64,000 nucleotides of DNA, from contig CAJWLK010000001.1 of the NCBI GenBank assembly GCA_913043255.1, positions 62,001-126,000 on the forward strand, read 5' to 3'. Each line of letters begins with the position of its first letter. Positions within the stretch are counted from its first letter, which is position 1. The position numbers were made by a program, and so were the translations under genes. This DNA comes from an uncultured Gemmatimonadota bacterium (GTDB lineage: Bacteria; Gemmatimonadota; Gemmatimonadetes; Palauibacterales; Palauibacteraceae). The notes below the pieces were generated by a model. It was not told where the DNA came from. It worked only from the letters and a program-made list of their open reading frames with translations, and did no database searches. Of the stretch, positions 12,265 to 22,731 are shown piece after piece.

Positions 12265-13238
12265 TGTTCTTCTACACTCTGTTGTAGCACTTCTAACCTC
12301 GTACGCATGTCCCGTACAACACTAGAAGAAACAGCATCCACCGCAGTTCGAATGGCATTTTTAATGGCCCGTGGTGGCGATTCACCGTGACAGATAACGC
12401 TCACACCATCCACACCAAAAAGTGGTGCCCCACCATATTCGGTACCATCCAAAACCCGGAGAACGCCATCCAGGTCTCCGACTTCCCCAAACCCTTCTTT
12501 CCTAAGCACCTCAACCACAAAGTCTCTGATTGACCCGTAGAACTTGAGAAGCACATTGCCAACAAAACCTCCACAGACAACCACATCGCATGCACCCGCA
12601 ATGATTTGATTGCCTTCCACATTCCCAACAAATTCTATTCCCGAGTCCGCGGCCAAGAGGCCATATGCAGCAACCGACACTCCTCCACCCTTGTCCGCTT
12701 CTTCTCCCACATTTAGCAAGCCGACTCGTGGACGCTGAATATCACCCAAATAACTTGATCCAAGATGAGCATATTGATGAAGTTGAGCAGGTCGTACGTC
12801 AATGTCAGCTCCCACATCCAGCACTAGGACACGACCGGTAGCTGTTGGAAACAAGGCACCGACAGGAGGGCGATCAATACCTGGGAGCAGTCCGAGTGTA
12901 AGGACAGAAGCAACTACGATAGCACCCGTCGAACCCGCCGAGACAAACGCATCGGCTTCTCCATCACGAACGGCCTCTAATCCTCGAACGATGGAACTCC
13001 CCGGCTTCCGTCTAACTGCTAAAGCTGGAGGCTCACCCAGATCGATCGCTTCGTTCGCAGGAACCCAACTCACGGTCCCCTCTGGAAACTCGGACAACCT
13101 AGATACAACTGCCTCCTCAGGTCCGACCAAAAGGAGGGTCATTTCGTCTTCCCAAGCTCTCACAGCTTCCCGGGCTCCGGCGATCGGAGCGTTGGGTGCC
13201 GCTTCTCCCCCTAAAACATCAAGGGCTACGCGAATCAT
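12261..13238 (-). CDS. plsX: Phosphate acyltransferase
   Basis: Makes acyl-phosphate from acyl-ACP for glycerophospholipid synthesis. 325 residues. Typical segments are ALDVLGGEAAPNAPI at the N-terminus, the SAGSTGAIVV motif and LLNVGEEADKGG. The usual Asp-rich MGGD is VLGGE here, a mild deviation. It is downstream of rpmF, the standard bacterial neighbour, and its stop overlaps the fabD start. The plsC-like acyltransferase at 56568 would be a downstream partner in lipid synthesis. The 105-bp gap to rpmF holds nothing recognisable. Confidence 0.93.
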   Translation of the reverse strand: MIRVALDVLGGEAAPNAPIAGAREAVRAWEDEMTLLLVGPEEAVVSRLSEFPEGTVSWVPANEAIDLGEPPALAVRRKPGSSIVRGLEAVRDGEADAFVSAGSTGAIVVASVLTLGLLPGIDRPPVGALFPTATGRVLVLDVGADIDVRPAQLHQYAHLGSSYLGDIQRPRVGLLNVGEEADKGGGVSVAAYGLLAADSGIEFVGNVEGNQIIAGACDVVVCGGFVGNVLLKFYGSIRDFVVEVLRKEGFGEVGDLDGVLRVLDGTEYGGAPLFGVDGVSVICHGESPPRAIKNAIRTAVDAVSSSVVRDMRTRLEVLQQSVEEQ

Positions 13239-13343
13239 TCTGGGACCAAACCATCTAGATGAGTAAGAATCGACCTGAAATCAATTTCGTAATGGTCATC
13301 CATGGGCGAGCGGGATGGTCCAACCGCCCATAGATATCGATCG

Positions 13344-13526
13344 TCAAAAGTTTTCAGTCTCGACAATCTCGCGGGTCGCATAATGGCCGCAAGTTGGGCA
13401 AACCCGATGCGGCCTCTTGGGATCCCCACATTGAGGACAAGCCTGTTGGGCATTCTCCTGAGCCTTATAGTGCGTACGGCGCTTACGCTTGCGTTGTTTT
13501 GATGTACGTCTCTTAGGAACAGCCAT
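13344..13526 (-). CDS. rpmF: Ribosomal protein bL32
   Basis: 60-residue basic large-subunit protein. It starts MAVPKRRTSKQRKRKRR and has a complete zinc ribbon, with cysteines at 30, 33, 43 and 46 (CPQC and CPTC). It sits between the DUF177 gene and plsX, the classical yceD-rpmF-plsX order. The 103-bp gap upstream contains a small hairpin (CACCC/GGGTG, near 13560-13575) and an isolated TTGACA without a good -10. Confidence 0.97.
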   Translation of the reverse strand: MAVPKRRTSKQRKRKRRTHYKAQENAQQACPQCGDPKRPHRVCPTCGHYATREIVETENF

Positions 13527-13630
13527 ATAGGCAACACCTACTTAAGCTTGAGCATTTCCACCCAAATCATGGGTGTGAAACTAAATTACACTTTACGAAC
13601 GCGGTAACAGGCAGTTTCACGGTGCGAATG

Positions 13631-14143
13631 TCAACCTTTCACCTTCCGCAATGCTGCCCACCGCGGGTCACCTTCAGGAGGCGCACACGTACATCCCTCA
13701 GTATCCAATAGAGCCCCACACCCAGAACAGAGTCCCAAACATTGAGGGGAACACTCTACATATTCAGAGGCTCCAAGCCAGATCTCTTCTCGAAGAGCCT
13801 TCGATAAGTCTATGTGAGAAATCATCGGGTCGTATATCCAAACGCCTTCCTCGATCTCGCCCACTTCAGATTTTAAACGGAAACATGCATCAAATCCGGT
13901 TTCAAGTTTAACATCATTCGGAATCAAGCAACGTCGACATTCGGCTTCGCCAGCAGCGCGGATATTGCCGTGCGCCCAAATGCCAGCCTGTATATCGGGA
14001 TCGACCTCAACCTCCAGTTCGACCCACGCCAAGAAAATTGGAAGTTTGCCCAACACAGCTGAGGGGTCGTCTGACCGCCAGAGTCGCCGAATGGGACCGT
14101 TTGCAAGGGATGACTGACTTATACAGAACAAATCCATCTGCAT
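13631..14143 (-). CDS. DUF177 (YceD) family protein
   Basis: 170 residues. YceD-family proteins are conserved upstream of rpmF and linked to 23S rRNA accumulation; no enzymatic role is established. The C-terminus has the family's cysteine cluster (CSPQCLGLCSGCG then CTC), probably metal-binding, and an earlier ECRRCL pair near residue 70. A second ATG two codons in is equally possible as the start. It lies 11 bp downstream of ndk and ahead of rpmF, and that context supports the assignment. Confidence 0.88.
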   Translation of the reverse strand: MQMDLFCISQSSLANGPIRRLWRSDDPSAVLGKLPIFLAWVELEVEVDPDIQAGIWAHGNIRAAGEAECRRCLIPNDVKLETGFDACFRLKSEVGEIEEGVWIYDPMISHIDLSKALREEIWLGASEYVECSPQCLGLCSGCGALLDTEGCTCAPPEGDPRWAALRKVKG

Positions 14144-14154
14144 GGACCAGACTT

Positions 14155-14592
14155 TTAGGCCTCCGCAACCAACTCGAGCCGGTTGAAAAAGAACCCAAGC
14201 TCAAGTTGGGCATTCACATCGGAATCTGATGCATGAATTGCATTACGCTCTTTACTCTCTGCATACAAAGCTCGAATTGTACCTTCCGCCGCTTCAGAAG
14301 GATCTGTTGCACCAATCACTTCGCGCAGATACGGAACAGCACGTTCGTGTTCTAGTGCCAACGGCATACACGGCCCTGAAGTCATAAACTGTACGAGAGA
14401 TTCAAAGAAGGGACGCTCGCGGTGAACACTATAAAACGCCCCTGCTTCACCCTGTCTCAGCTTGAGAACCTTTGACGCACGAATCTTAAACCCTGCATCT
14501 TCAAGCATATTTATTACAGAGCCCGCGTTCCCGGATTTCATAGTGTCTGGCTTCAGGATCGCGAGTGTAATCGTCTGTGTTGTTTTGCTCAT
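14155..14592 (-). CDS. ndk: Nucleoside diphosphate kinase
   Basis: Equilibrates nucleoside di- and triphosphates using ATP through a phospho-histidine. 145 residues. It starts with TLAILKPDTMKSGNAG and has the active-site His in RNAIHASDS. This closely matches the family (about 140 residues), and the sequence is uninterrupted. It lies between the CBS-pair gene and the DUF177 gene, one link in the chain from sucCD to the fab cluster. Confidence 0.97.
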   Translation of the reverse strand: MSKTTQTITLAILKPDTMKSGNAGSVINMLEDAGFKIRASKVLKLRQGEAGAFYSVHRERPFFESLVQFMTSGPCMPLALEHERAVPYLREVIGATDPSEAAEGTIRALYAESKERNAIHASDSDVNAQLELGFFFNRLELVAEA

Positions 14593-14607
14593 GTTTGTTT
14601 CAGCTCT

Positions 14608-15021
14608 TCATTCTTCACGTAGTAGTCTCCGAATAATATCGCCTCTTGTAATGAACCCCACCAATTGGCCATCTCGCACTACAGGGAGGCGTTCAATTTC
14701 CTTATCCAGCATCAAGCGCATAACGTCAGCTAGCGGTTCATTCTCATTTACGCACAAGACCGCTCGCGCCATAACATCTCGCACCTCTCCCATTTCCATC
14801 GACGGTTTAACAGCCCTAGACACTGACCTGTCTTCATCCAGCATTGGGAGTAAGTGCAACATCACTTGGTGGTCTGTCACCATGCCCAATACGATGCCCC
14901 CTTCATCAATCACCGGCACTGCCCTTAACCGCTTGCTCACCAGCATATCTGCAAGATCACCAACAGACATCGAGGGCGCTGCGGTTACTACATCAGTGGT
15001 CATCACGTCGCGCACTTCCAT
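14608..15021 (-). CDS. Stand-alone tandem CBS-domain protein
   Basis: 137 residues made of two CBS domains only: about 1-60 (VRDVMTTDVV to MVTDHQVMLHLL) and about 77-137 (VRDVMARAVL to FITRGDIIRRLL). CBS pairs bind adenine nucleotides or related ligands and usually regulate partner proteins. There is no fused effector here, so the target is unknown. It lies directly between sucD and ndk, which hints at adenylate sensing, but that is inference. Confidence 0.88.
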   Translation of the reverse strand: MEVRDVMTTDVVTAAPSMSVGDLADMLVSKRLRAVPVIDEGGIVLGMVTDHQVMLHLLPMLDEDRSVSRAVKPSMEMGEVRDVMARAVLCVNENEPLADVMRLMLDKEIERLPVVRDGQLVGFITRGDIIRRLLREE

Positions 15022-15030
15022 TTTATCTCA

Positions 15031-15909
15031 CTAGGACCGCGAGAGGGCCTCTTGGATCAAACCAACAAGGTCTGCTGGTCGTTCCGCCACCCCAATCCCA
15101 TTTTCTTGAAAAGCCCGCATCTTTTCCAGAGCCGTCCCTTCGGAACCTGAAATAATGGCCCCCGCATGTCCCATACGGCGCCCCGGAGGTGCCGTTTGCC
15201 CTGCAATAAAACCTACGACCGGTTTATTCATTTTCGCAGAAACGAACTCGGCAGCCACTTGCTCATCAGTACCACCAATTTCGCCAATCATAGCAATAGC
15301 AGCAGTTTCCGAATCTTCCTCAAAAGCCGTCAAACAGTCTACAAAATCCGTACCTATCAAGGGATCGCCGCCAATGCCTACGCAGGCTGATTGACCAATA
15401 CCTGCACGAGTGAGCTGGAAGATAACTTCGTAGGTAAGGGTCCCAGATCGGCTTACCACTCCAACATTACCGTCGAGAACAATCTGCCCAGGCAAGATCC
15501 CCACCTTACAGCAGCCAGGAACGATAAGCCCCGGGCAGTTTGGGCCTAGTAACCGTACGCCCCTTTCTGAAACATAAGAGAGAACTCGTACCATATCTCC
15601 AACTGGCACCCCTTCAGTGATGCACACGATGAGGTCTACTTCAGACTCGGCCGCTTCAAATATCGCATCCGCGGCAAAACTTGCCGGCACGTAGATCACG
15701 CTTGTGTTTGCCCCAGTTTCTTTCACGGCTTCATCGACCGTATTAAATACTGGGACGTCATCATCGAACCGCTGACCACCCTTCCCCGGCGTCACCCCCG
15801 CGACAACCTTAGTTCCGTAATCGATCATTTCGCGTGTATGGAACGATCCATCTCGACCGGTAATGCCCTGTACAACAAGTCTCGTTTCCGGACCAATAAA
15901 GACACCCAT
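15031..15909 (-). CDS. sucD: Succinyl-CoA synthetase alpha subunit
   Basis: Forms the CoA-binding, phospho-histidine subunit of the TCA-cycle succinate-CoA ligase. 292 residues. Typical segments include [13 protein letters not shown] (CoA site), [19 protein letters not shown] and the phosphorylated His in GHAGAIISG. It overlaps the sucC stop by one base (TAATG), ensuring stoichiometric translation of the two subunits. Confidence 0.97.
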   Translation of the reverse strand: MGVFIGPETRLVVQGITGRDGSFHTREMIDYGTKVVAGVTPGKGGQRFDDDVPVFNTVDEAVKETGANTSVIYVPASFAADAIFEAAESEVDLIVCITEGVPVGDMVRVLSYVSERGVRLLGPNCPGLIVPGCCKVGILPGQIVLDGNVGVVSRSGTLTYEVIFQLTRAGIGQSACVGIGGDPLIGTDFVDCLTAFEEDSETAAIAMIGEIGGTDEQVAAEFVSAKMNKPVVGFIAGQTAPPGRRMGHAGAIISGSEGTALEKMRAFQENGIGVAERPADLVGLIQEALSRS

Positions 15910-17039
15910 TAACGCCCCCGTGCGACAGCGGTTTTTACCGCCTCATCCATGTCAACCAGGGCTTCAAATCCATTTTTTTTGAGAATTTCAACTCCAATAT
16001 CTTCGTTGGTCCCGGTGAGCCTAATTGTGATTGGAACTTCGATATCAATCCTCTTGGTCGCTTCGACAATACCGTTTGCAACATCATCGCATCGAGTAAT
16101 GCCTCCAAAAATGTTAAAGAGAATTGACCGAACTTTTGGGTCCTCACTAATAAGCTCAAGTGCACACACAACTTTATCTGGATTCGACGAACCTCCGATG
16201 TCGAGAAAGTTTGCTGGCTCACCTCCATAGAATTTAACCAAGTCCATGGTCGCCATAGCCAATCCGGCGCCATTCACGCAACAAGCGACATCTCCATCAA
16301 GATGTATATATGAGAGTTCTGCCTCGCGTGCGCGCACCTCCGATGAATTTTCCGTATCGAGATCTCTACACGCTTCGATATCGGGCAACCGGAAGAGAGC
16401 ATTGTCGTCGATCGTCATCTTCGCATCGATCGCCTTCACTTCTCCTCTGTCATTTACGATCAGAGGGTTAATCTCAGCGAGAGTCGCGCCTACAGCGCGA
16501 TACGCCGAATAGAGTTTAGCAATAACCGAGGCTGCTTGACGCGCCGCTCCTACTTCATCGTAAAGATAATGCCCCAAACTCGCCGCTTGGTGGTTGAGCA
16601 ATCCATACCTAGGGTCAATCACTAGCTTGCGGATTGAATCAGGCATGGTCGAAGCAACCTCCTCGATATCCACACCACCTTCAGCCGAAACCATAATTGT
16701 GTCGGCCTGGTTCGGTCGATCCAAAACAATTCCCAGGTAAGCCTCAGAAACGATGTCTTCTATTGGTGCCACAAGGACTTTTCGAACCTCAATTCCTTTT
16801 ATCTCCATCCCTAGAATCAAGTCGGCGGCTTCGCGGGCTTCTTCAGCGTTTCGGGCCAGTTTTACGCCCCCCGCTTTACCCCGTCCTCCCACATGCACTT
16901 GTGCCTTGACGACCACTTCCCCACCTAATCTCTTTGCCGCTTCCAAAACCTCATCGGTAGACGTAGCCACTTCCCCAGGTGGAACCGAGATACCATGATC
17001 TCTTAGGATCTGGCGAGCTTGGTATTCATGAATGTTCAC
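15909..17039 (-). CDS. sucC: Succinyl-CoA synthetase beta subunit
   Basis: ATP-grasp nucleotide-binding subunit of succinate-CoA ligase. 376 residues with the GTG at 17039, which yields the canonical [11 protein letters not shown] start. An in-frame GTG at 17045 would add two residues. The chosen start forms a GTGA overlap with the nuoN stop, like other junctions here. Motifs: [26 protein letters not shown], and [17 protein letters not shown]. Its direct attachment to the end of the nuo operon is notable. Confidence 0.96.
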   Translation of the reverse strand: MNIHEYQARQILRDHGISVPPGEVATSTDEVLEAAKRLGGEVVVKAQVHVGGRGKAGGVKLARNAEEAREAADLILGMEIKGIEVRKVLVAPIEDIVSEAYLGIVLDRPNQADTIMVSAEGGVDIEEVASTMPDSIRKLVIDPRYGLLNHQAASLGHYLYDEVGAARQAASVIAKLYSAYRAVGATLAEINPLIVNDRGEVKAIDAKMTIDDNALFRLPDIEACRDLDTENSSEVRAREAELSYIHLDGDVACCVNGAGLAMATMDLVKFYGGEPANFLDIGGSSNPDKVVCALELISEDPKVRSILFNIFGGITRCDDVANGIVEATKRIDIEVPITIRLTGTNEDIGVEILKKNGFEALVDMDEAVKTAVARGR

Positions 17040-18658
17040 CGCCACCTCAGCTCTCTCAGCGACTCTCGCTGACTTCCAGTCTCAGCAGAAACTACCTTTG
17101 GGTCCCTTGGCAAATCACTGCCATGAAACTCGTTCATATGGGATGTACTGATTTCGTCACTCGGCACCATACTGTCCGAAACCGCGTCTTGTGCCCTATC
17201 AATCAATCGTCCAGGAAACAATCCAGCAAAAATAATTGCGAACGCGCTCAGTCCCACTGTCCACCGAAACGCTACCCCTGGAGCTTCTGGAATTTCGGCG
17301 TCCTCCGGTGCGGATTCGAAGTACATCTTCCACACGATACGTAAGTAGTAGTAGTAGGCCACGAGACTCGTTAGAACGAGCGTTACTGCAAGGATGATCT
17401 CACCGGCATCTATAGCTGCCCGCAAAAGGAAAAGTTTACCAACAAAACCCATCGTTGGTGGGAACCCTGCCAACGAAAGCAGGAAGATTAGAAGGACCAC
17501 TGCCAAACCCGGGCGCTGCCACCCCAGACCTCGGTAATCTTGAATCCTCGACTTTCGGTCTCCTGGCCCTGCCACGTGAAAAACGATGGCGAGACTTCCC
17601 ACAGTCATAACCGTATAAGCGGCAAGATAGAACAAGGATCCAGCTCGGCCTAAGGAAGAGGAAGTCGCCACACCAACTAGCAAGTACCCCGCATGTGCTA
17701 TTGAAGAATATGCCAGCATTCGTTTCACGTCACTCTGCGTTAATGCGATGAGGTTAGGTACAATCATCGTGAGCATAGCGAGCCACCATATAGCAGTCCG
17801 CCAGAGGTCAGTCACGCCTCCAAGATCGATCGTTAATACTCGCAAGAGCGCAATAAATGCAGCAGCCTTAACACCGGTCGCCATTAAAGCTGTCACAGGA
17901 GTTGGAGCACCTTCATAGACATCGGGAGTCCACATATGGAAGGGGACAGCGGCGATCTTAAATCCAAACCCTATAATCAGCATGCCCACCCCAGCAGTCA
18001 GAAGAAAATTTCCTCCGACAGCCTCGTTCGTGATCGCTACTGCTGCTGTGGCCAACCGGGTCGTACCCGTAGCGCCATAGAGTAGCGCAATTCCGTAAAG
18101 CAAAAATGCACTAGCGAAGGCACCTACGATGAAATACTTGAGGCTGGCCTCAGATGACCGCGAATCGTTTCGCACCAAGCCCGTGAGGACGTAGACCGCG
18201 ATTGACATGAGTTCGAGTCCCACAAATAACAGGATAAGATCACGAGCCGCCACAAGGACTAACATCCCCACCAGTGCGAACAGAAGCAGGGCATGAAATT
18301 CCGCCGTGGGGAGTCTTTCTCGTGCCAGATAATCGTTAGCTAACGTAACGACCAACAGCGCCCCTCCTAGCAAAATGAAGTTTGCAGCGACTCGGAATCC
18401 ATCGAGCGCAATCAATGAATCGGTGGGCGCGGACATGTCGCTCAACCAAAGACTTGCGATCAAGGCAGCCGCGATACCATACATCGTGATCAGGTATTCA
18501 ACGGAAGCCCGATCATCCACCAGGTCAACCGACCCTCTGCTCACTTTTTCGACGAACGCATCTCGCATGAGGATTGCCACCGCAGAAAGCGAGAGAATCA
18601 CTTCAGGGAGCAGGGCAAGCCAATAGTGGCCATGGCTCGCAAAGTCGAAAAACCTCAC
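17036..18658 (-). CDS. nuoN: NADH-quinone oxidoreductase subunit N
   Basis: Proton-pumping antiporter-like membrane subunit of complex I. About 540 residues with many transmembrane segments, including the conserved KMLAYSSIAHAGYLL and FKIAAVPFHMWTPDVYEGAPTP motifs with the key lysines. I chose the GTG at 18658: it lies just after the nuoM stop and has AGGAG six nt upstream. An ATG at 18691 would overlap nuoM by about 30 bp. The long hydrophilic C-terminal tail ends in a GTGA overlap with sucC. Confidence 0.93.
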   Translation of the reverse strand: MRFFDFASHGHYWLALLPEVILSLSAVAILMRDAFVEKVSRGSVDLVDDRASVEYLITMYGIAAALIASLWLSDMSAPTDSLIALDGFRVAANFILLGGALLVVTLANDYLARERLPTAEFHALLLFALVGMLVLVAARDLILLFVGLELMSIAVYVLTGLVRNDSRSSEASLKYFIVGAFASAFLLYGIALLYGATGTTRLATAAVAITNEAVGGNFLLTAGVGMLIIGFGFKIAAVPFHMWTPDVYEGAPTPVTALMATGVKAAAFIALLRVLTIDLGGVTDLWRTAIWWLAMLTMIVPNLIALTQSDVKRMLAYSSIAHAGYLLVGVATSSSLGRAGSLFYLAAYTVMTVGSLAIVFHVAGPGDRKSRIQDYRGLGWQRPGLAVVLLIFLLSLAGFPPTMGFVGKLFLLRAAIDAGEIILAVTLVLTSLVAYYYYLRIVWKMYFESAPEDAEIPEAPGVAFRWTVGLSAFAIIFAGLFPGRLIDRAQDAVSDSMVPSDEISTSHMNEFHGSDLPRDPKVVSAETGSQRESLRELRWR

Positions 18659-18659
18659 G

Positions 18660-20294
18660 TCATTCTCCTCCCCCCGAGGAAGCATCCTCACGGGTCAAAG
18701 GCAGAATCTGAGATTGCGCCACCCCTCTTGGAACAGGATCACTGCCACCCAATGCTGCCGATGATGTTTCTGATACCTCTCCTTCCCCTGGCCCTCCCAT
18801 ATGGGTTTCGACGCGTTCTATTACGGCAGCAACCGAAGCACGTGTCCGGTCAAGGAACGGGCCAGGGAAGACACCTATAAGGATGATGAGGACAAGCATC
18901 GGGGCCAGAATCAGTCGCTCTCGTCGGCCAAGGTCCTTCAAAGCTTTATTCTCAGGACAATCAAGCGGATTAAACAACACGCGCTGCACCATCGGAAGCA
19001 TGTAACAGGCAGCAAAAACCACTCCTGTAGTTGCTATTGCAGCAATCCATGGGTGCTTTTGAAAGGTTCCAATAAGAATTAGAAATTCCCCTACAAATCC
19101 ATTCGTACCCGGTAATCCGATTGACGAAAGCGCCACCAAAACAAAGGCGAAAGCGAAAACTGGCATCACTTTGGCAATCCCTCCAAAGTCGTCAATCAAC
19201 CGTGTATGTCTCCGCTCGTAGAGCATGCCCACCAATAGGAATAGTGCCCCGGTTGAGATGCCGTGGTTAACCATCTGAAGTATACCACCTTCAATACCCT
19301 GCGCCGTCAGTCCAAATACGCCAACGACAACGAAACCCAAATGCGCTACAGAGGTATAGGCGATGAGCTTTTTCGCATCAGGCTGTACAGCTGCCACCCA
19401 CGCAGCGTAGAGAATACCGATGACAGCTAACACCAGTATCGTCATGAGGACCGTGGGGTGCATCGCCGCATTAGGAAACAACGGAAGCCCAAAGCGAAGG
19501 AAACCGTACACACCCATTTTTAACAGAACTCCCGCTAAAATTACCGAACCCGCTGTGGGAGCTTCAACATGCGCGTCCGGTAGCCAAGTATGGAAGGGAA
19601 ACATCGGGACCTTGATGGCGAACGCGAGCGCGAATCCAATGAAAAGCCAAAGCTGAACTCGGAGACTCATATCAAGCGTTAGGAGATCCTCGTATGAAAA
19701 ACTCCAGTCTCCTGATGCCACTTGAAAGAGGTATGCCAACGTCACGATCGCGACGAGCATTAATAATGATCCAAATGATGTGTAAAGGAAAAACTTGATC
19801 GCGGAATAGATGCGACGCTTCCCTCCCCAAATTCCGATGAGGAAGTACATGGGGATCAACATCATTTCCCAAAATATGAAAAAGAGGAATAAATCCAGAG
19901 CTACGAAAACACCGATCATCCCGGTGGTGAGGAAGAGCAGCATTGCGTAAAAAGCTTTTTCTCTTTTCTCGATGTAGGAGAAGGAGCCTGCAACCGCGAG
20001 CGGCATAATAAAAGTTGTAAGCAGTACCATCAGAATCGAGATTCCATCTAATCCGATCTGATAGGAAATACCCCAAGCCTCCACCCACACGCTGGAAACC
20101 CTGTTTTGGAACCCTGCATCTCCGATATCGAAGGTCCAGAAGAGGGGCAGTGAGATAAAGAACAACGCCAGCGTCGTAACTAACGCAACGCTCTTCGCCC
20201 TTGCCTCGTTAACCGCGAGACACCCGATCCCTCCTACGATGGGGACCGCAATAAGAAGCGTTAAAATCCAATGTGAGTCGTATAAAGCCAACAT
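18660..20294 (-). CDS. nuoM: NADH-quinone oxidoreductase subunit M
   Basis: Second antiporter-like proton-pumping subunit of complex I in the inner membrane. 544 residues, polytopic. It has the key motifs KVPMFPFHTWLPDAHVEAPT and KLIAYTSVAHLGFV, and the conserved Glu in FFIFWEMMLIPMYFLIG. The C-terminal tail after the last helix is hydrophilic and Gly/Ser-rich. It starts as TGATG on the nuoL stop. Confidence 0.97.
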   Translation of the reverse strand: MLALYDSHWILTLLIAVPIVGGIGCLAVNEARAKSVALVTTLALFFISLPLFWTFDIGDAGFQNRVSSVWVEAWGISYQIGLDGISILMVLLTTFIMPLAVAGSFSYIEKREKAFYAMLLFLTTGMIGVFVALDLFLFFIFWEMMLIPMYFLIGIWGGKRRIYSAIKFFLYTSFGSLLMLVAIVTLAYLFQVASGDWSFSYEDLLTLDMSLRVQLWLFIGFALAFAIKVPMFPFHTWLPDAHVEAPTAGSVILAGVLLKMGVYGFLRFGLPLFPNAAMHPTVLMTILVLAVIGILYAAWVAAVQPDAKKLIAYTSVAHLGFVVVGVFGLTAQGIEGGILQMVNHGISTGALFLLVGMLYERRHTRLIDDFGGIAKVMPVFAFAFVLVALSSIGLPGTNGFVGEFLILIGTFQKHPWIAAIATTGVVFAACYMLPMVQRVLFNPLDCPENKALKDLGRRERLILAPMLVLIILIGVFPGPFLDRTRASVAAVIERVETHMGGPGEGEVSETSSAALGGSDPVPRGVAQSQILPLTREDASSGGGE

Positions 20295-22408
20295 CAGAGC
20301 ACACTCAAAACAAGAAGAGCTCCCACCATAAAGACCAACAAGTAAGTGGTAACCCTACCACTCTGAAGCTGTCCCCCTACCCACCCAAGAAGACGCATCA
20401 AATGGCCTAGCCCATTCACCGCACCATCAATAAGCCTTGAGTCCACGATCTTCCAACAACCACGCCACAAAGCGCGAGAGGGGCTAACAATGAGCCGATC
20501 GTAAAACTCATCTACATACCACTTATCGTGCAGCACCCGGGCAAATCCTGTTAGGGCAGTCGCCTCAGATTCGAGCGGAACATTCTTTGACGCCTGTATC
20601 CGCAACGTGACTGCCACTGCCGTGACAGCCAGTAGAGTTGAGAGACCAGCCCATAGCGCCTCTCCACCACCAATAGGTGCAGTGTGCGCCAAGTGCACAC
20701 CGTACTCAGCAGCAACCGTTCGGGCGGGTGCGAACACTGGCTCAAGCCAATGATGGAACCACGCTATATGGGGGAGCGGGAGTGCTTCAGGCACATTAAC
20801 CCAACCACCCATCAACGATAAAGCTGCAAGAACTGCAAGAGGCAGCCACATGACAATTGGTGCTTCATGTAGATGACGTTTTGCCTTTTCTGTCCCCGCG
20901 TGTCCGAACGTGCGGTTTTGACCGTGGAAAGCCATGACCATAAGACGGGTCATATACACGGCAGTCAAAATAGCTGTTAAGAGAGCCACGACCCACAAAA
21001 CTGAATATCCAGACGCTCCCACAGACCAGATAATCTCATCTTTCGAGAAGAAACCGGCTAACGGAAACACTCCTGCAATCGCAAGCGTGCCAATCCACAT
21101 AAAGGCCCATGTCTTTGGCATGAACGCCTTCAGACCTCCATGGTTTCGCATATCGTTAGGGTCACCATGATGGTCATTACCACTCCAAGCTTCGTGAACT
21201 GTATGGATAACGGCACCCGCACCGAGGAAAAGAAGTGCCTTAAAGAATGCATGGGTCATCAGGTGAAAGACCCCCGCAGTAAAGGCTCCTACTCCTACCG
21301 CCAGGAACATGTATCCCAACTGAGAGATCGTGGAATAAGCGAGAACTTTCTTTATATCGTACTGCTGAATGGCAATGGTGGCGGCCAATAATGCTGTAGC
21401 ACCACCCACTGTGGCTACCACAATTTGCGTAATGGGTGACAAAGCAAAGAGCACACTGGTTCGAGCAATCAGATAAACCCCTGCCGTGACCATAGTCGCC
21501 GCATGAATCAGCGCGGATACAGGTGTTGGCCCGGCCATCGCATCGGGAAGCCATGTGTACAAAGGGATTTGAGCTGATTTCCCCGTACATCCCAAAAACA
21601 ATAACAGCGTAACCCCCGTTACTAGCCCTCCCCCGTGGGTGAGTTGTTGGGGAGCAGCGTCAAGAATCGAAACCATATCAAGTGTTCCGAAGGCCACGAA
21701 TAACAGAAACATTGCAACTAGGAAGCCCACATCACCAATCCGGTTGATGATGAAAGCTTTTTTCCCAGCGTTTGAATAGTCTCGATTTTCGTACCAAAAA
21801 CCAATCAATAGGTACGAACAAAGGCCGACACCCTCCCACCCGACGAACATGAGCGGGAAGCTGCTCCCCAAAACCAAAACCAGCATAAAGAAGACGAATA
21901 GGTTCAGGTAGGAAAAATAACGTGAGTATGCCGGATCACTTCGCATGTAACCAACGGAGTAAATATGGATGAGACTCCCGACGCCGGTCACAATCAGGCA
22001 CATGAGCATAGACAATTGATCAAATTGCAGATCAATCCCAATCCGCAGGTCTCCCGATTCAATCCAAGTCCACAGGGAAACGATCTCTGGTCCATGGAGA
22101 TCAACAGTCCTCATTCCTATAAAATTGAAGACGGACACAACAAATGCGGCGATTAGAGCTCCGGGGCCGAGGAGTGAAGGGATCACCTTGTTTTCGCGCC
22201 ACAAGAAAGCACCCAGTCCATTCACCAACGCACCAAGGAGTGGGAACAAAAGGATGAGGAACGGGAGTGTAGGCTGAAAACTCGCTGCACCCGCTTCCTG
22301 TGGAGCCGACAGCAGCAGTGAAGGGACTCTATCTAACGTCGACCCAATGTCGACCATTTTATTCAGGCTCTCTGGCAGGAGCATACTAAGCCACGCAGAA
22401 ATTACCAT
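20294..22408 (-). CDS. nuoL: NADH-quinone oxidoreductase subunit L
   Basis: Distal proton-pumping subunit of complex I, with the long lateral helix. 704 residues. It has [41 protein letters not shown]-type sequence and [13 protein letters not shown], diagnostic of NuoL. The N-terminus is about 45 residues longer than usual before the first helix. The ATG at 22408 overlaps nuoK by 7 bp and has GGAA six nt upstream, so the extension may be real; internal ATGs exist. Confidence 0.96.
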   Translation of the reverse strand: MVISAWLSMLLPESLNKMVDIGSTLDRVPSLLLSAPQEAGAASFQPTLPFLILLFPLLGALVNGLGAFLWRENKVIPSLLGPGALIAAFVVSVFNFIGMRTVDLHGPEIVSLWTWIESGDLRIGIDLQFDQLSMLMCLIVTGVGSLIHIYSVGYMRSDPAYSRYFSYLNLFVFFMLVLVLGSSFPLMFVGWEGVGLCSYLLIGFWYENRDYSNAGKKAFIINRIGDVGFLVAMFLLFVAFGTLDMVSILDAAPQQLTHGGGLVTGVTLLLFLGCTGKSAQIPLYTWLPDAMAGPTPVSALIHAATMVTAGVYLIARTSVLFALSPITQIVVATVGGATALLAATIAIQQYDIKKVLAYSTISQLGYMFLAVGVGAFTAGVFHLMTHAFFKALLFLGAGAVIHTVHEAWSGNDHHGDPNDMRNHGGLKAFMPKTWAFMWIGTLAIAGVFPLAGFFSKDEIIWSVGASGYSVLWVVALLTAILTAVYMTRLMVMAFHGQNRTFGHAGTEKAKRHLHEAPIVMWLPLAVLAALSLMGGWVNVPEALPLPHIAWFHHWLEPVFAPARTVAAEYGVHLAHTAPIGGGEALWAGLSTLLAVTAVAVTLRIQASKNVPLESEATALTGFARVLHDKWYVDEFYDRLIVSPSRALWRGCWKIVDSRLIDGAVNGLGHLMRLLGWVGGQLQSGRVTTYLLVFMVGALLVLSVL

Positions 22409-22731
22409 TTAAGGATTCCGAAACGGTCGAGATCTACTACTTCATAATGGCGGAAAATCGCAATAATAATGGCTAGGCCCACAGCAGCCTCGGCCGCAGC
22501 TACTGCCATAACAAAGAAGACCAAAATTTGACCCTCAACCCCATGTAAGCGCGAAAAAGCCACTAACGCGATGTTTCCAGCCGTCAGCATGAGTTCAATA
22601 CACATGAAGACCACAATCGCATTTCGCCGCAGAAGAACCCCAAGAACACCCACCGCAAAGAGAATAGCACTCACAAAAACAGCGATCATTCCCTGCGTGT
22701 CGAGCGCGACCAAGCCCACAAGTTCGTTCAT
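22402..22731 (-). CDS. nuoK: NADH-quinone oxidoreductase subunit K
   Basis: Small three-helix membrane subunit of complex I on the proton pathway. 109 residues. The conserved Glu is in [18 protein letters not shown] and the second in [19 protein letters not shown]. An ATGA overlap joins it to nuoJ and a 7-bp overlap to nuoL. Confidence 0.96.
   Translation of the reverse strand: MNELVGLVALDTQGMIAVFVSAILFAVGVLGVLLRRNAIVVFMCIELMLTAGNIALVAFSRLHGVEGQILVFFVMAVAAAEAAVGLAIIIAIFRHYEVVDLDRFGILKW

Noticed and set aside
13600-13630. Promoter ahead of rpmF from an isolated TTGACA
   Set aside because: No -10 hexamer at a suitable distance.
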